Counted from the first letter of the stretch, positions 24,865-34,366 are shown. The stretch: DNA of 64,000 nucleotides from Candidatus Sumerlaeaceae bacterium (GCA_019695055.1 JAIBAT010000005.1:53406-117405); one strand, 5' to 3'. A program made the numbers and translations. Notes: generated by a model from the sequence alone, not told the origin.

Positions 24865-25794
24865 ATGACGGGGTTTGTGATCGTTTTCTTCCTGGTTTTT
24901 GTCGTCACTTTCCTGATCATTAGCTTCTACTTTTATCGTCAGGATTCAAAGCACGCCTCTGTGGCGGAATTTGAGGACTATCGCCTTTTCCTCGATATTG
25001 AAGGTAATCCTGAGGCTATTGAGTTTACGAAATCCCATGGCGAGGCCCGTACCTACGAACGCACACGCCTCGGCATTGAGTGGGTCCACATGTTCCTTCT
25101 CGGCCTTCTCAGTGGTTTCGGCATCTGTCTCACCATTGCCAAGTATGTCTTCGCCAAGCCCGACCCGGCGAACTGTGTGTTGTGGGTTTACGTGTGGCTC
25201 TGTTTTGTCCTGGTTGCGTGGCTTGGTTCTTTCCTGTTTGAGCGAATCAAGATTGCACGCATGCAGCGGAAGGGATTCTTCGACGACGTCATCGAGCATG
25301 GCGCCGATCCGCTGCCGGTTGCGGCGGGAATCCTGCTCCCGATCAAGCGCTTTCGCATCTGGCTGGTTGTGCTGATGTTCACCATCGGGGCCGCGATGAC
25401 ACTGTTTGATCGCTACGGTGTCGTGGTGGGCATTTTCCTCGGATTCATGGCCGTGACCATTCTTTGGCGCACGCACAAGGGCGCCTACCACAAGATTCGC
25501 CTCCTTGACCTCGAGCAGCAACTTCTCTCAGCGCAGGGTTACATGCGCGAGGGGGGTTGGGTGGCGCCAACGGGCACCTTGATGTGCACGGCATCCCTTG
25601 GTCTCATGTATTTCTGGGATTTTCAGCACACGATGCTGATGCTGGTCATGAACCTGGGCATACTGCTCGTGCTGTGGAGCGAGTACGCCTCGCGCACCGC
25701 CGCGGAGAAGCGCTCCATCGAGGATTGGCGCACCGTGCTGCGCCAGCGGTTGGCATCCATTCGCCCGCAGCTCGCGGTTGTCGAGACGATCTAA
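24865..25794 (+). CDS. Membrane protein of unknown function, about seven helices
   Basis: A 309-residue protein with no family I recognise. Helices are predicted at about residues 3-24, 75-95, 105-125, 165-185 (two close together), 230-250 and 255-270. A hydrophilic stretch of 45 residues follows the first helix and contains 'HASVAEFEDYRLF'. A basic segment ('FERIKIARMQRKGFFDD') lies in the middle, probably cytoplasmic. The start has AGGGG eight bases upstream. It is a single gene between mqnE and the convergent rel gene, which ends three bases after it. The upstream gap of about 200 bases holds a possible GAGCCC/GGGCTC stem but no clear promoter. Confidence 0.6.
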   Translation: MTGFVIVFFLVFVVTFLIISFYFYRQDSKHASVAEFEDYRLFLDIEGNPEAIEFTKSHGEARTYERTRLGIEWVHMFLLGLLSGFGICLTIAKYVFAKPDPANCVLWVYVWLCFVLVAWLGSFLFERIKIARMQRKGFFDDVIEHGADPLPVAAGILLPIKRFRIWLVVLMFTIGAAMTLFDRYGVVVGIFLGFMAVTILWRTHKGAYHKIRLLDLEQQLLSAQGYMREGGWVAPTGTLMCTASLGLMYFWDFQHTMLMLVMNLGILLVLWSEYASRTAAEKRSIEDWRTVLRQRLASIRPQLAVVETI

Positions 25795-25797
25795 GAC

Positions 25798-27993
25798 TTA
25801 AGCGATCTCGGCCCGCGAAATGCGGCTGAGATTCACGACACCTTTGATTTTCCGCAGGTTGTTGAACAGGTTGTTGAGCTGCTCGATGCTCTTGATTTCC
25901 ACGATGAACTTCAGTGTCGCCGTGTCCGCTTTGCTCTTCGTGCTGCTTTCCACGATGAAGACGTTCATGGAGTTGATGGCGCCAGTGATGTCGGCGAGCA
26001 GGCCCTGCCGATCCTGGCACTCAACACGTATGGTAACCCGGCGCATCGGGGAATGCTGGACGTCCCACTCGGCCTTGACCAGTCGGGCAGCTGCGTCGAT
26101 CTCCTGGATAATATTATTCAGGCTGGGGCAATCCTGCTGATGGATGGCAACCCCGCGACCGACGGTCACGAACCCGACAATCTTGTCGCCGGGAACCGGG
26201 GCGCAGCAGCCGGCATAACGTAGCACAGTGTTTGGCAGTCCCTCGACGATGACGCCTTGGGACTTGCGCTGCTTGCGGATGACCCGCGCGCCCTTCTTGG
26301 GCTGGGGCTTGTCGGCAGGCGGTGCCTCGGGATAAGCGCGCTGAAGCACCTGCTGGGCAAGAAGTCCGCCAAAGCCGACCTCGCCAAGTAACTCGTCAAA
26401 CGTAGTGAGTTTGAACGCCTTAAGGTGGGGGGTGATGGTTGCTTCTGCGACGGCCCAGTCCAGTTGCAATCCCCTGGCACGGAGACCCTTGGCGAGGAGT
26501 TCGCGACCGCGCTCGACGTTCTCCTGGAAGTTTTTGGTCTTGAGCCAGTGCTTGATCTTGGTGCGGGCCCGGGAGGTCTTGACGATGTCCAGCCAGTCAG
26601 CGGAAGGGTGTCCGCTTTTGCTGGTGATAATCTCTACGAAGTCGCCGTTGTGGAGCGTGGTGCGCAGCGGAATCATGCGATGGTTAACTTTTGCGCCAGT
26701 GCAGGTCTCGCCCAGTTTCGAGTGAATGGTGTAAGCGAAATCGAGCGGTGTGGAACCAGCCGGGAGTTCAATGACGTCGCCAGCGGGAGTGAAACAGAAG
26801 ACGGTATCTGAAAAAACATCCTTTTGCAGTGCGTCCATGAATTCGCCGGGGTCGCGGACGTCGTTAAGCCACTCGGTGAGGCGACGCAGCCAGACAAGTT
26901 TTTCCTCGAGGTTGTCCTTGCCGCGGATGCCCTCCTTGTATTTCCAGTGGGCCGCGATGCCCTCCTCGGCAAATTTGTGCATCTCGTAGGTGCGCACCTG
27001 AATCTCGATGCGCTCGCCGCGGGGGCCGACCACGGTTGTGTGAAGGGACTGATACATGTTTTCTTTAGGCAGGGCGATGTAATCCTTGAATCGCCCGTGG
27101 ATGGGGCGCCAGATCTTATGGACGGTGCCAAGGATCTCGTAGCAGGCAGGTACGGTGTCGCAAAGGACACGCAGGCCGATGAGGTCATGGATTTCCTGGA
27201 AGGGAATGTCCTGCCGTGTCATCTTCATGTAGACGGAATAGAGGTGCTTGCTGCGCCCGGTAATCTCGGCTTTGATGCCCTGTTGCTGAAGCTCGCGGCC
27301 CAGGCGCTCTATGGACTTCTGGACGATTGTGTCGCGCTCAGCCTTCTTCATGGCGATGCGCTGGGCTATGTCTCGGTATTCCTCGGGATGAAGGTAAGAC
27401 ATGGAGGCGTCCTCGAGTTCGCTCTTAACGCGGGTCATCCCGAGGCGGTTGGCGAGGGGTGCATAGACCATCATGGTGTCGCGGGCAATCTTGACCTGCT
27501 TTTCCGTGGCGAGGTGCTGGAGGGTGCGCATGTTGTGTAGGCGGTCGGCGAGCTTGATGATGATGACACGGATGTCCTTGGTCATTGCGAGGATCATCTT
27601 GCGGAGGTTTTCGGCCTGCTGCTCTTTCTGCGAGCCGAAGTGGAGGGAAGATATCTTGGTGACTCCCTCGACAAGGTCCGCGACCGTGGGGTTGAATTCC
27701 TCCGCAAGGGTTTCGTGGTCCACGTGGCAATCCTCGATGACATCGTGGAGCAGGGCGGCGGCGACACTGTTGGCGTCGATGATTCGCTCGGCAAGAATCC
27801 GGGCGACCTCGACGCAATGGCTGATGTATGGATCGCCGGATGCGCGCTTTTGGTTCTTGTGAGCCTCGCGAGCGAATTCGTAGGCGTGGCGCATGAGCGC
27901 CTTGTCGGATTCGGCGTACTTGTCGCGCGAATCTCCGAGAATATAGCGGAGGACCGGCTCGGCCTCTATTGTATCGGCTGTCAGTGTGGTCAC
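25798..27993 (-). CDS. rel: Bifunctional (p)ppGpp synthetase/hydrolase
   Basis: Stringent-response enzyme that makes and degrades (p)ppGpp. The 731-residue product has all RSH domains in order: HD hydrolase with 'LLHDVIED' (about residues 85-92), synthetase with 'GRSKHLYSVYMKM', 'RFKDYIA' and 'MYQSLHTTVVG', then TGS ('CFTPAGDVIELPAGSTPLDF'), a zinc-finger-like 'YAGCCAPVPGD', and a C-terminal ACT domain. The intact HDxxED and the RxKD form of the synthetase loop indicate a bifunctional Rel rather than a RelA-only enzyme. GTG start after AAAAAGGG was chosen; an earlier ATG would overlap the NfeD gene by about 75 bases. It ends three bases from the convergent membrane protein gene. Confidence 0.93.
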   Translation of the reverse strand: MTTLTADTIEAEPVLRYILGDSRDKYAESDKALMRHAYEFAREAHKNQKRASGDPYISHCVEVARILAERIIDANSVAAALLHDVIEDCHVDHETLAEEFNPTVADLVEGVTKISSLHFGSQKEQQAENLRKMILAMTKDIRVIIIKLADRLHNMRTLQHLATEKQVKIARDTMMVYAPLANRLGMTRVKSELEDASMSYLHPEEYRDIAQRIAMKKAERDTIVQKSIERLGRELQQQGIKAEITGRSKHLYSVYMKMTRQDIPFQEIHDLIGLRVLCDTVPACYEILGTVHKIWRPIHGRFKDYIALPKENMYQSLHTTVVGPRGERIEIQVRTYEMHKFAEEGIAAHWKYKEGIRGKDNLEEKLVWLRRLTEWLNDVRDPGEFMDALQKDVFSDTVFCFTPAGDVIELPAGSTPLDFAYTIHSKLGETCTGAKVNHRMIPLRTTLHNGDFVEIITSKSGHPSADWLDIVKTSRARTKIKHWLKTKNFQENVERGRELLAKGLRARGLQLDWAVAEATITPHLKAFKLTTFDELLGEVGFGGLLAQQVLQRAYPEAPPADKPQPKKGARVIRKQRKSQGVIVEGLPNTVLRYAGCCAPVPGDKIVGFVTVGRGVAIHQQDCPSLNNIIQEIDAAARLVKAEWDVQHSPMRRVTIRVECQDRQGLLADITGAINSMNVFIVESSTKSKADTATLKFIVEIKSIEQLNNLFNNLRKIKGVVNLSRISRAEIA

Positions 27994-28033
27994 GGAGCCC
28001 TTTTTAAGCCCTACAAGGGGGGCGGGGGTGACT

Positions 28034-28390
28034 TCAAGACGGAAAACAGGTTTCTGTTCTCGGAATCGATGGGTTGAGACTGGGGGATAATACCAAGGCT
28101 GGTTCCACATGCAGCAGCAGGCTTTTTACGGCGATAATCGTTACCGTGGCACCCTGAGGGATTGCGACTTTGGACTCAGCATTCCACACCGATCCATTGA
28201 ACCGGACCTTCCCGGCTGGATTAAGTGGAGTAAGGGCTTCCGCGGTCTGACCAAGGAAGGATTCTGAGCCATTGGCCGCAGGCAAAGCAGCGGAGCCTGC
28301 CGCTAAGAAGGCAATGATCATGGTCCAAGCAAGAATTGCGATGGGAATTCCACCGGCTGCAACAACAAGGACGAGGATTGTTTTTGTCAT
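28034..28390 (-). CDS. Short NfeD-like protein (one membrane helix plus OB domain)
   Basis: A 118-residue protein with an N-terminal membrane helix (about residues 4-34) and a small beta-barrel of the NfeD C-terminal type ('LNPAGKVRFNGSVWNAESK'). The barrel closely resembles the end of the upstream long NfeD ('LSPTGKVFYNGTYWDAESK'). The start codon overlaps the stop of that gene by four bases, so the two are translated together. The tail after the barrel ('LSPSLNPSIPRTETCFPS') looks unstructured. NfeD proteins commonly pair with stomatins in membrane-domain organisation; no stomatin gene is present here. It may have arisen by partial duplication of the upstream gene. Confidence 0.75.
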   Translation of the reverse strand: MTKTILVLVVAAGGIPIAILAWTMIIAFLAAGSAALPAANGSESFLGQTAEALTPLNPAGKVRFNGSVWNAESKVAIPQGATVTIIAVKSLLLHVEPALVLSPSLNPSIPRTETCFPS

Positions 28391-29838
28391 TGGCCGGCGG
28401 GTTCAACTATAAATCGCATACGATCAACCGAAACGATACGAACCTTGCTGCCGGCTGTCACGGGAATCTTCGATTCTGCATCCCAGTAGGTGCCATTATA
28501 GAAGACTTTGCCGGTGGGTGAAAGATCGCGGGCAACCTCGGCGATTTCGCCTATGAAGGATTTGTCACCCAGGAAGGGTTTGTGGCGCTGGGCGCGGATT
28601 ACGAGGAAAACCAGAACAAGAAGCAGACCCGTTATGGTGGTTATTGTCGGGATAATGACACTTAATGATACTCCAATAAAAGGCTTCTGTTGCTCAATGA
28701 GAGATAGGGATCCAAAGAAAAGACATGTTACACCAGCGACCGTAAGCAGGCCGTAGCTGGTGAATTTGATTTCTGCGATAATGAGTCCTATGCCAGCCAT
28801 GATTAGCAGGAGAGCGGCATAATTAGTGGGAAGCATTTGTAGCGATAGAGCCGCCAGAAGAAGGCTGATCAGGCCGACAATGCCCGGGATCAGGATGCCC
28901 GGATGGGTAATTTCATATACTAGTCCTGCAAATCCTACAAGCAGCAGGAAATAAGCGACATTGGGATTGGCAAGGGCATTAAGGATTTTCTGGCGCTCAC
29001 TTAGTTCGAGGGTTTCGATTTGTGCGTTTGCAGTGCGAAGTGTATACTCGCCACCTTCAACTTTCACCTTTCGTGAATCGATTTGCTTGAGTAGATCGTT
29101 TAAGTCCTCGGCGACAACGTCGATCACATTGAGCTTCAGGGCCTCGCTGGCGACAATGCTCACGCTCTTCTCGACGGCGTCGCGGCCCCATTGAGCATTG
29201 CGGCCCCGCTTTTCGGAGATGGATTGGATCCAGGCGAGGGTGTCGTTCACAACTTTGTCCTCCATGACCTCCTTGCCTTCTGACTGACTTTCACCGGGGC
29301 TGCCAAAGGGGGAGGGGAGAGTCGGCAGGACACTTGGTGGTGTTGTGGAAGGCGACGTTATGGAGTCAGCCGGACGCTTCGGGCTCTTCCATGTTCCTCC
29401 AATGCTGACAGGATGGGCGGCGCCAATGTTGGAGGTTGGAGACATGGCAGCTACGTGGCTTGCCATGGTAATGAAAGTGCCTGCGCTGGCGGCGCGGGAC
29501 CCAGCGGGATAAATATAGGTGATGACCGGTACGCGGCTGGCGAAGATGGCTTTGACGAGTTCACGAGTGGACTGGAGCAGGCCGCCAGGGGTGTCGAGTT
29601 CAATGACAACCGGTATGCCCTCCTTGCTCCCGCGCTCAATGGCGTCCACCATGAACTTTGAGGTGACAGGGTTGATGATCTCGTCGTTCATTTTCACGAG
29701 GAGAATCCTCCTCGGTTCGGTGGCGGTAGAGTCAGCTGCGACTGTGGCAGTCGTTTCGCCCGCCGCCCGCCCGGTGCCAGGAATCAGGGCGCATAATAGT
29801 ACGGCGGCAGCAACGACGGCGCTTTGCAAACGGTTCAT
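28387..29838 (-). CDS. Long NfeD protein with ClpP-class membrane serine protease domain
   Basis: A 483-residue NfeD1b-type protein. Signal peptide (residues 1-25, ending 'GTGRAAG'), then a ClpP/crotonase-fold protease domain, four or five membrane helices, and a C-terminal OB barrel. The likely catalytic Ser is in 'SRAASAGTFITMA' and the likely Lys in 'EDKVVNDTLAW', as in the Ser-Lys dyad of archaeal STOPP proteases. Between them is an inserted Pro/Ser-rich linker of about 35 residues ('STTPPSVLPTLPSPFGSP'). Other ATG codons lie 8 and 12 codons upstream; this one places the signal peptide first. It is divergent from the permease gene and upstream of the short NfeD and rel. Confidence 0.85.
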   Translation of the reverse strand: MNRLQSAVVAAAVLLCALIPGTGRAAGETTATVAADSTATEPRRILLVKMNDEIINPVTSKFMVDAIERGSKEGIPVVIELDTPGGLLQSTRELVKAIFASRVPVITYIYPAGSRAASAGTFITMASHVAAMSPTSNIGAAHPVSIGGTWKSPKRPADSITSPSTTPPSVLPTLPSPFGSPGESQSEGKEVMEDKVVNDTLAWIQSISEKRGRNAQWGRDAVEKSVSIVASEALKLNVIDVVAEDLNDLLKQIDSRKVKVEGGEYTLRTANAQIETLELSERQKILNALANPNVAYFLLLVGFAGLVYEITHPGILIPGIVGLISLLLAALSLQMLPTNYAALLLIMAGIGLIIAEIKFTSYGLLTVAGVTCLFFGSLSLIEQQKPFIGVSLSVIIPTITTITGLLLVLVFLVIRAQRHKPFLGDKSFIGEIAEVARDLSPTGKVFYNGTYWDAESKIPVTAGSKVRIVSVDRMRFIVEPAGQ

Positions 29839-30013
29839 GGGCGGGCTACCTTGGATTTTCATGGTGCTATTCATTCCTATTTGCAGCGGATTTTCCACGT
29901 AATTCAGCAGTTCAAACAGACTGTTGGCAGTAAAGCCAGCCTGTGGAAGATTCCCGTCAGGACCTCCATCTTACAATTGCATTCGGCCCGTTGGTTGGGG
30001 AATTCTGGCCTTC

Positions 30014-31018
30014 ATGGTTCGACACATACTTCAGCGTCTCGGGCTGGCGGTACCGTTGGTCATCGGCGCGTCGTTTATCACGTTCTCGATCCTGTATTTT
30101 GTGCCCGGTGACCCGGTTGTCATGATGCTGGGGGACCGCGCGAATGACCGACAGCTGGTCGAGAAGCTGCGCAACGAGCTGCGCCTCAACGATCCATTCT
30201 TTGTTCGCTACGGGCGGTTCGTGGGAGATCTGGCGAAAGGTGACCTTGGACGCAGCTATCGGACGAATCACTCCATCGCCGCGGACCTGCGCGAGGCATT
30301 GCCGGCCACAATGGAGCTGGCGTGCGCTGGGGTGCTGTTGGCGATGCTCATTGGTGTGATTTCCGGTACCGTTTCGGCCTTGCGTCAATACTCATACGCC
30401 GATTTCGCCTTGATGATAGTGGCAATGATCGGGGTTTCCATTCCTGTGTTCTGGCTTGCGCTCATACTCAGCTACTTGTTGGCGTTCCGTTATAACATCT
30501 TGGAAATGGCAGGGCGCGTGGGCGGGGACTTCCTGAGTTATCAGTCGCCCACGGGCTTCTTTATCGCGGAGGCGCTGTGGTATCGAAATTGGGACATGCT
30601 GGGTGATGCGTTGCGTCACCTGGCGTTACCTGCGCTGACGCTCGGGCTGATTGGGTCGGCGCTGGTGGCGCGAATGACGCGCTCTTCGGTGCTGGAGGCG
30701 AAGAGTCAGGATTTTGTCCGGACAGCGCGGGCCAAGGGGCTGAAGCGGCACCAAGTTCTATGGCACACCATGCGCAATGCCATGTTGCCGGTAATTACGG
30801 TCATCGGTCTGCAATTTGGGGCGCTCATGGGAGGGGCAATCATTACGGAGGAGGTGTTTGCCTGGCCCGGCGTTGGCACGTATTTGATCCAAGCCATCCG
30901 ATATCGCGACATCGTGGCAGTACAGGGCACAGTCATGGTGCTGGTGCTGATCTTTGTGCTCGTGAATCTTGCGGTGGACTTGCTCTACCTCGCGGTGGAC
31001 CCGCGGGTGCGGGAGTAG
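30014..31018 (+). CDS. Peptide/nickel-type ABC transporter permease (DppB family), orphan
   Basis: A 334-residue inner-membrane permease of the DppB/OppB family. It has about six helices. The N terminus is the typical 'RLGLAVPLVIGASFITFSIL' and the nearby motif is 'VPGDPVVMMLGD'. The coupling (EAA-like) region is 'EAKSQDFVRTARAKGLKR', and the family tail includes 'TEEVFAWPGVGTYLIQAI' and 'VDLLYLAVDPRVRE'. The ATG chosen begins the natural amphipathic start of the family. A longer reading adds 30 codons without a ribosome site. No DppC, ATPase or binding-protein gene is adjacent: the next gene is rnhB, six bases on. The partner subunits must be encoded elsewhere. Confidence 0.88.
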   Translation: MVRHILQRLGLAVPLVIGASFITFSILYFVPGDPVVMMLGDRANDRQLVEKLRNELRLNDPFFVRYGRFVGDLAKGDLGRSYRTNHSIAADLREALPATMELACAGVLLAMLIGVISGTVSALRQYSYADFALMIVAMIGVSIPVFWLALILSYLLAFRYNILEMAGRVGGDFLSYQSPTGFFIAEALWYRNWDMLGDALRHLALPALTLGLIGSALVARMTRSSVLEAKSQDFVRTARAKGLKRHQVLWHTMRNAMLPVITVIGLQFGALMGGAIITEEVFAWPGVGTYLIQAIRYRDIVAVQGTVMVLVLIFVLVNLAVDLLYLAVDPRVRE

Positions 31019-31024
31019 CGGCGC

Positions 31025-31849
31025 GTGACGCAACAGGTAAGGAAGCGGCGGGAGACCCACCGAAAGGAATCAATTGACCTGTACGATATTGAGGAGGGGC
31101 TGCGAGCGAATGGCTATGCGCGCGTGGCAGGTCTGGACGAGGCGGGCCGTGGACCTCTGGCAGGCCCGGTTTGCGCCGCTGCGGTGATTTTCCCACAAGG
31201 CACGCGCATTGACGGCGTTAATGACTCGAAACAGTTGACCCATGAGCAGCGCGAGGAACTCTTTGTTCAAATCCAGGAGGCAGGCAAGGTGGGAGTTGGG
31301 CTGGCGTTCCCGGAAGAGATTGACGCCGTCAATATCCTTAATGCGACCAAGCTGGCCTGCCACCGAGCGCTGCAGTCGCTGCCGATTCTGCCAGATTACC
31401 TTTTGTTGGACGCACTCACACTGGGGAACTGTACCATTCCGCAGGAAGGCTTGGTCAAGGGAGATGCCCGCTGCTTCTCCATCGCCGCGGCTTCAATCGT
31501 GGCGAAGGTGACGCGGGACCGCCTTATGACAAGGTATGCTGAGGAGTTCCCCCAATACGAATTCGGGCGACACAAGGGTTACCCTACCGAATTCCACTAC
31601 GCCCGCATCGAGGAGCACGGATTGAGCACCATCCACCGTCGCAGTTTCTTTGATCCGGGATTCCTGCAGGACACGAAAGTCTTTTCCGTAAGCTTCCTGT
31701 CAATCCACGAGGCACTTCGACGCGCGACAGGCGAGGCGGAGATTCGAGAGGGAATCCGCCTTGCGCGTGAAGCAACGGGCTTTCTCCCGAGGCGGGAAAT
31801 TGAAGAATTGACGCGCGTGGCACGGGAGGCATTATTGCATTATGAATGA
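31025..31849 (+). CDS. rnhB: Ribonuclease HII with C-terminal extension
   Basis: Removes single ribonucleotides and RNA primers from DNA. The 274-residue product carries the DEDD metal site: D38 and E39 in 'GLDEAGRGPLAGPV', a third Asp in 'YLLLDALTLG' and a fourth in 'ASIVAKVTRDRLM'. The signature 'GRHKGYPTEFHY' is also present. Family members are usually 190-230 residues. Here about 20 basic residues precede the core and about 55 follow the usual end, including a helical stretch ('GEAEIREGIRLAREATGF'). The GTG start is seven bases after the permease stop. It lies in a run with the permease and the TPR-peptidase gene, which it does not obviously share a pathway with. Confidence 0.93.
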   Translation: MTQQVRKRRETHRKESIDLYDIEEGLRANGYARVAGLDEAGRGPLAGPVCAAAVIFPQGTRIDGVNDSKQLTHEQREELFVQIQEAGKVGVGLAFPEEIDAVNILNATKLACHRALQSLPILPDYLLLDALTLGNCTIPQEGLVKGDARCFSIAAASIVAKVTRDRLMTRYAEEFPQYEFGRHKGYPTEFHYARIEEHGLSTIHRRSFFDPGFLQDTKVFSVSFLSIHEALRRATGEAEIREGIRLAREATGFLPRREIEELTRVAREALLHYE

Positions 31850-31873
31850 GCGTAACTTGGCGGGCACAACGCG

Positions 31874-34366
31874 ATGACTACGGGAAGCAAGAAGGCGCTG
31901 ATGCTCTGCGGGGCACTGGTACTTGTGGCAATCATTGCATCCGTGGTCTGGTACCAACTTGTTCCGCATACTGCGGAGCAGCAACTGGAAGCGGCCCGAA
32001 ACTTTGATTCGCGAAATGCGGCACTGCTGGGAACGTTGCGGGGGACGTCAAAGATCGAAGATGCACACAGGGCGGACCAACTTCTTGCTGAGATGATATC
32101 CCGCTATGGAATGGTGGAGAAGAAGTTTCCTGGTACACCACAGGTGGAGGATGCCGACCATCGCACACTTGAATTGCGCGATGAGGCCACTTCCGACACC
32201 GCGCAGAAAATCACGCTCCTCGAGGAATTCCTGAAGAAGTACCCCAAGTCTGCGCGGGCGGCAGATTTGAAGTGGCGTATCGCGACGATCACTCAGCGCG
32301 ACCTTCGCAAACCCCTGGACGCAATCAAGCTCTACCGTGCGTTTGCAGAGGAGTTCCCCAAGGATGAACGCGCGCCGGAGGCGCTTTTCCGCGTGGCGCA
32401 GATTTACGAGGAGATCAAGGAATTCGCCGAAGCCCGAAAAGCTTACGAAAAGGTGGTGCAGGACTACCCAAAGAGCAAATTTGCGGACGAGGCGCAGTTC
32501 AAGGTCGCCAACCTTCTCGCCGAGAAGTTGGAAAAGAAACAGGAGGCCGAGAAGGCCTATGAAAAATTGGAGAAGGATTATCCCACCAGCCGCCTTTCTG
32601 CTGCCGCGGGAAGTGAACGGCGCAAACTTTCGAAGGAAGCGGCGAAGAGCGAGGGGGAGAAGTACAAGGACGACTATTACGGCGGCGTACGGGAGGTACA
32701 GGTTTACGACCGGCTCGCCGCCGAGTTGAATTCCCCGCTAATGAAGCGGCTGCGACTTCAGCCGGTGAATTTGGTTCACGAATGGATAAACGCCGCCATT
32801 ACTCCAGAGGAGAAACTGCTGTCAGCAACGGTCGCCATGACGCTCGCGGTGACCGGTGAAACTACTGACGCACTAATCCTCCAATTGAATGCGCCTCTTG
32901 ACGTGGCGACGGTGACCCGCGGTGGGCGGCCTGCGAAATTCAGTCGCCAGCAGGGCTTTGTGCTTGTGGACTTGGCGGGACAGCCCATGTCGGCTGGTTC
33001 GACGGAGACGCTTGAACTGACCTACGCTGGAAAGAACCGCGATACCTGGAGCGGCGACATGATCTCCACGCCTTCCACCTATCTGTTGCAAAAGAACTGG
33101 GTACCCATCCTCGATATCGGCGACAGTTTTTCGGCGGATATTGCTGTCACGGTTCCGGAGGGTTATACTGCCATTTCACAAGGCGTACCACAGGGGGAGG
33201 ACACCGCGAGCAGCCGCACTACGTTTCGGTTCAAGCAGGACCGGCCGGTCTTTTTCTATTCCGTGGTGACCGCGCCGTACAAGGTACGCGGGAGCGAATA
33301 CAAGAGCAAGCTGCCGGATGCGCAGCCCGCGGAAACTGATTTGAAGGTGTTCCTGTTCAAGGACACTGCGGACGAGTTCTTCGAAGCCTACATTGCTGAG
33401 ATTCCGCCGGTTCTGGATTTCTTTGAATCAAAACTTGGCCGCTTCCCATATCCGAAACTTGCCGTGGCCCAAGTAAAGTACTTCCCCGGGGGACTCGGAA
33501 CCCCGGGTTTGATCTATATTGGGGAGATTGTTTTCGGAAAGAAAGCCGTCCCAGCAGCTTTCTTTGCCCACGAGGTCGCCCACGCCTGGTTTGGCAACGA
33601 ACTGGGGCTGGACCTGACGGAGGATTCCATCCCCTGGCTGAGCGAGGGATTTGCGCAGTATTGGGACGCGCTGTACCTGGAGCACAAGAAGGGACACAAT
33701 GAATTTGTCCGCCACATGCGCACCCTGGCGACCAATTATTATGCGGCTGTGGTTCAGATCAGCGACAAGCCCATCCGGACGACACTCGGCGACGATCCGA
33801 TGTACAAGTTCCTGGCCTACGAAAAGGGGGCGTTCGTACTCCACGCCTTGCGCGGATTGCTCGGGGATGAGAAGTTCTTTGCTATGATGCGCAGTTACGT
33901 AAACGAGCATAAGATGAGCATTGTGACTGTGGAGGAGTTCCGGAAGGCCGCGGAGAACGCCTACGGGGAGCCCCTGGGTTGGTTCTTCGAGGAGTGGTTG
34001 GACCGGGCAGGCATTCCGCGCTACCGAGTGAATGTGGCTTACCAGCTGCCGGAATCAAAGCCAGGCCGCTATGCAACCCAGATTGAAATCGAGCAGGTTG
34101 GGGCGCCTTTTCGCATGCCAGTCCAGGTGGCGTTGGAAACAAAGGCGGGCGTGGAAAGGAAAACTCTGAACATTAGCGAGTCATTTACCACGGCAACAAT
34201 TCAGTCTGTGGCCGAGCCAGTCAAAGTCACACTGGATCCGGACTACTGGATACTGAAGCACCCACGTGTAACGGAATGGGAGAAGCCGGTCACCGCGGAC
34301 AGGCCGGAAACACAGCGCGCCAAGGCCGCGACCCAGACGACAGAAACGGCTGTTTCCAAACCATGA
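31874..34366 (+). CDS. TPR-M1 metallopeptidase fusion, membrane-anchored
   Basis: An 830-residue protein with an N-terminal membrane anchor (residues 7-28), TPR-like repeats of the YbgF/BamD style (residues about 100-260, for example 'YEEIKEFAEARKAYEKVV' and 'AEKAYEKLEKDYP'), a beta-sandwich region, and an M1-type gluzincin catalytic domain. Zinc ligands are H566-E-V-A-H570 and the downstream Glu591 in 'WLSEGFAQYW'. The spacing after the second His is 20 residues, two more than in classic M1 enzymes. The usual GxMEN exopeptidase motif is not recognisable; 'PGGLGTPGLIYIGE' stands in its place. The active site would face the periplasm. It is coupled by a four-base overlap to the Wzt-like gene. 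Confidence 0.82.
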   Translation: MTTGSKKALMLCGALVLVAIIASVVWYQLVPHTAEQQLEAARNFDSRNAALLGTLRGTSKIEDAHRADQLLAEMISRYGMVEKKFPGTPQVEDADHRTLELRDEATSDTAQKITLLEEFLKKYPKSARAADLKWRIATITQRDLRKPLDAIKLYRAFAEEFPKDERAPEALFRVAQIYEEIKEFAEARKAYEKVVQDYPKSKFADEAQFKVANLLAEKLEKKQEAEKAYEKLEKDYPTSRLSAAAGSERRKLSKEAAKSEGEKYKDDYYGGVREVQVYDRLAAELNSPLMKRLRLQPVNLVHEWINAAITPEEKLLSATVAMTLAVTGETTDALILQLNAPLDVATVTRGGRPAKFSRQQGFVLVDLAGQPMSAGSTETLELTYAGKNRDTWSGDMISTPSTYLLQKNWVPILDIGDSFSADIAVTVPEGYTAISQGVPQGEDTASSRTTFRFKQDRPVFFYSVVTAPYKVRGSEYKSKLPDAQPAETDLKVFLFKDTADEFFEAYIAEIPPVLDFFESKLGRFPYPKLAVAQVKYFPGGLGTPGLIYIGEIVFGKKAVPAAFFAHEVAHAWFGNELGLDLTEDSIPWLSEGFAQYWDALYLEHKKGHNEFVRHMRTLATNYYAAVVQISDKPIRTTLGDDPMYKFLAYEKGAFVLHALRGLLGDEKFFAMMRSYVNEHKMSIVTVEEFRKAAENAYGEPLGWFFEEWLDRAGIPRYRVNVAYQLPESKPGRYATQIEIEQVGAPFRMPVQVALETKAGVERKTLNISESFTTATIQSVAEPVKVTLDPDYWILKHPRVTEWEKPVTADRPETQRAKAATQTTETAVSKP

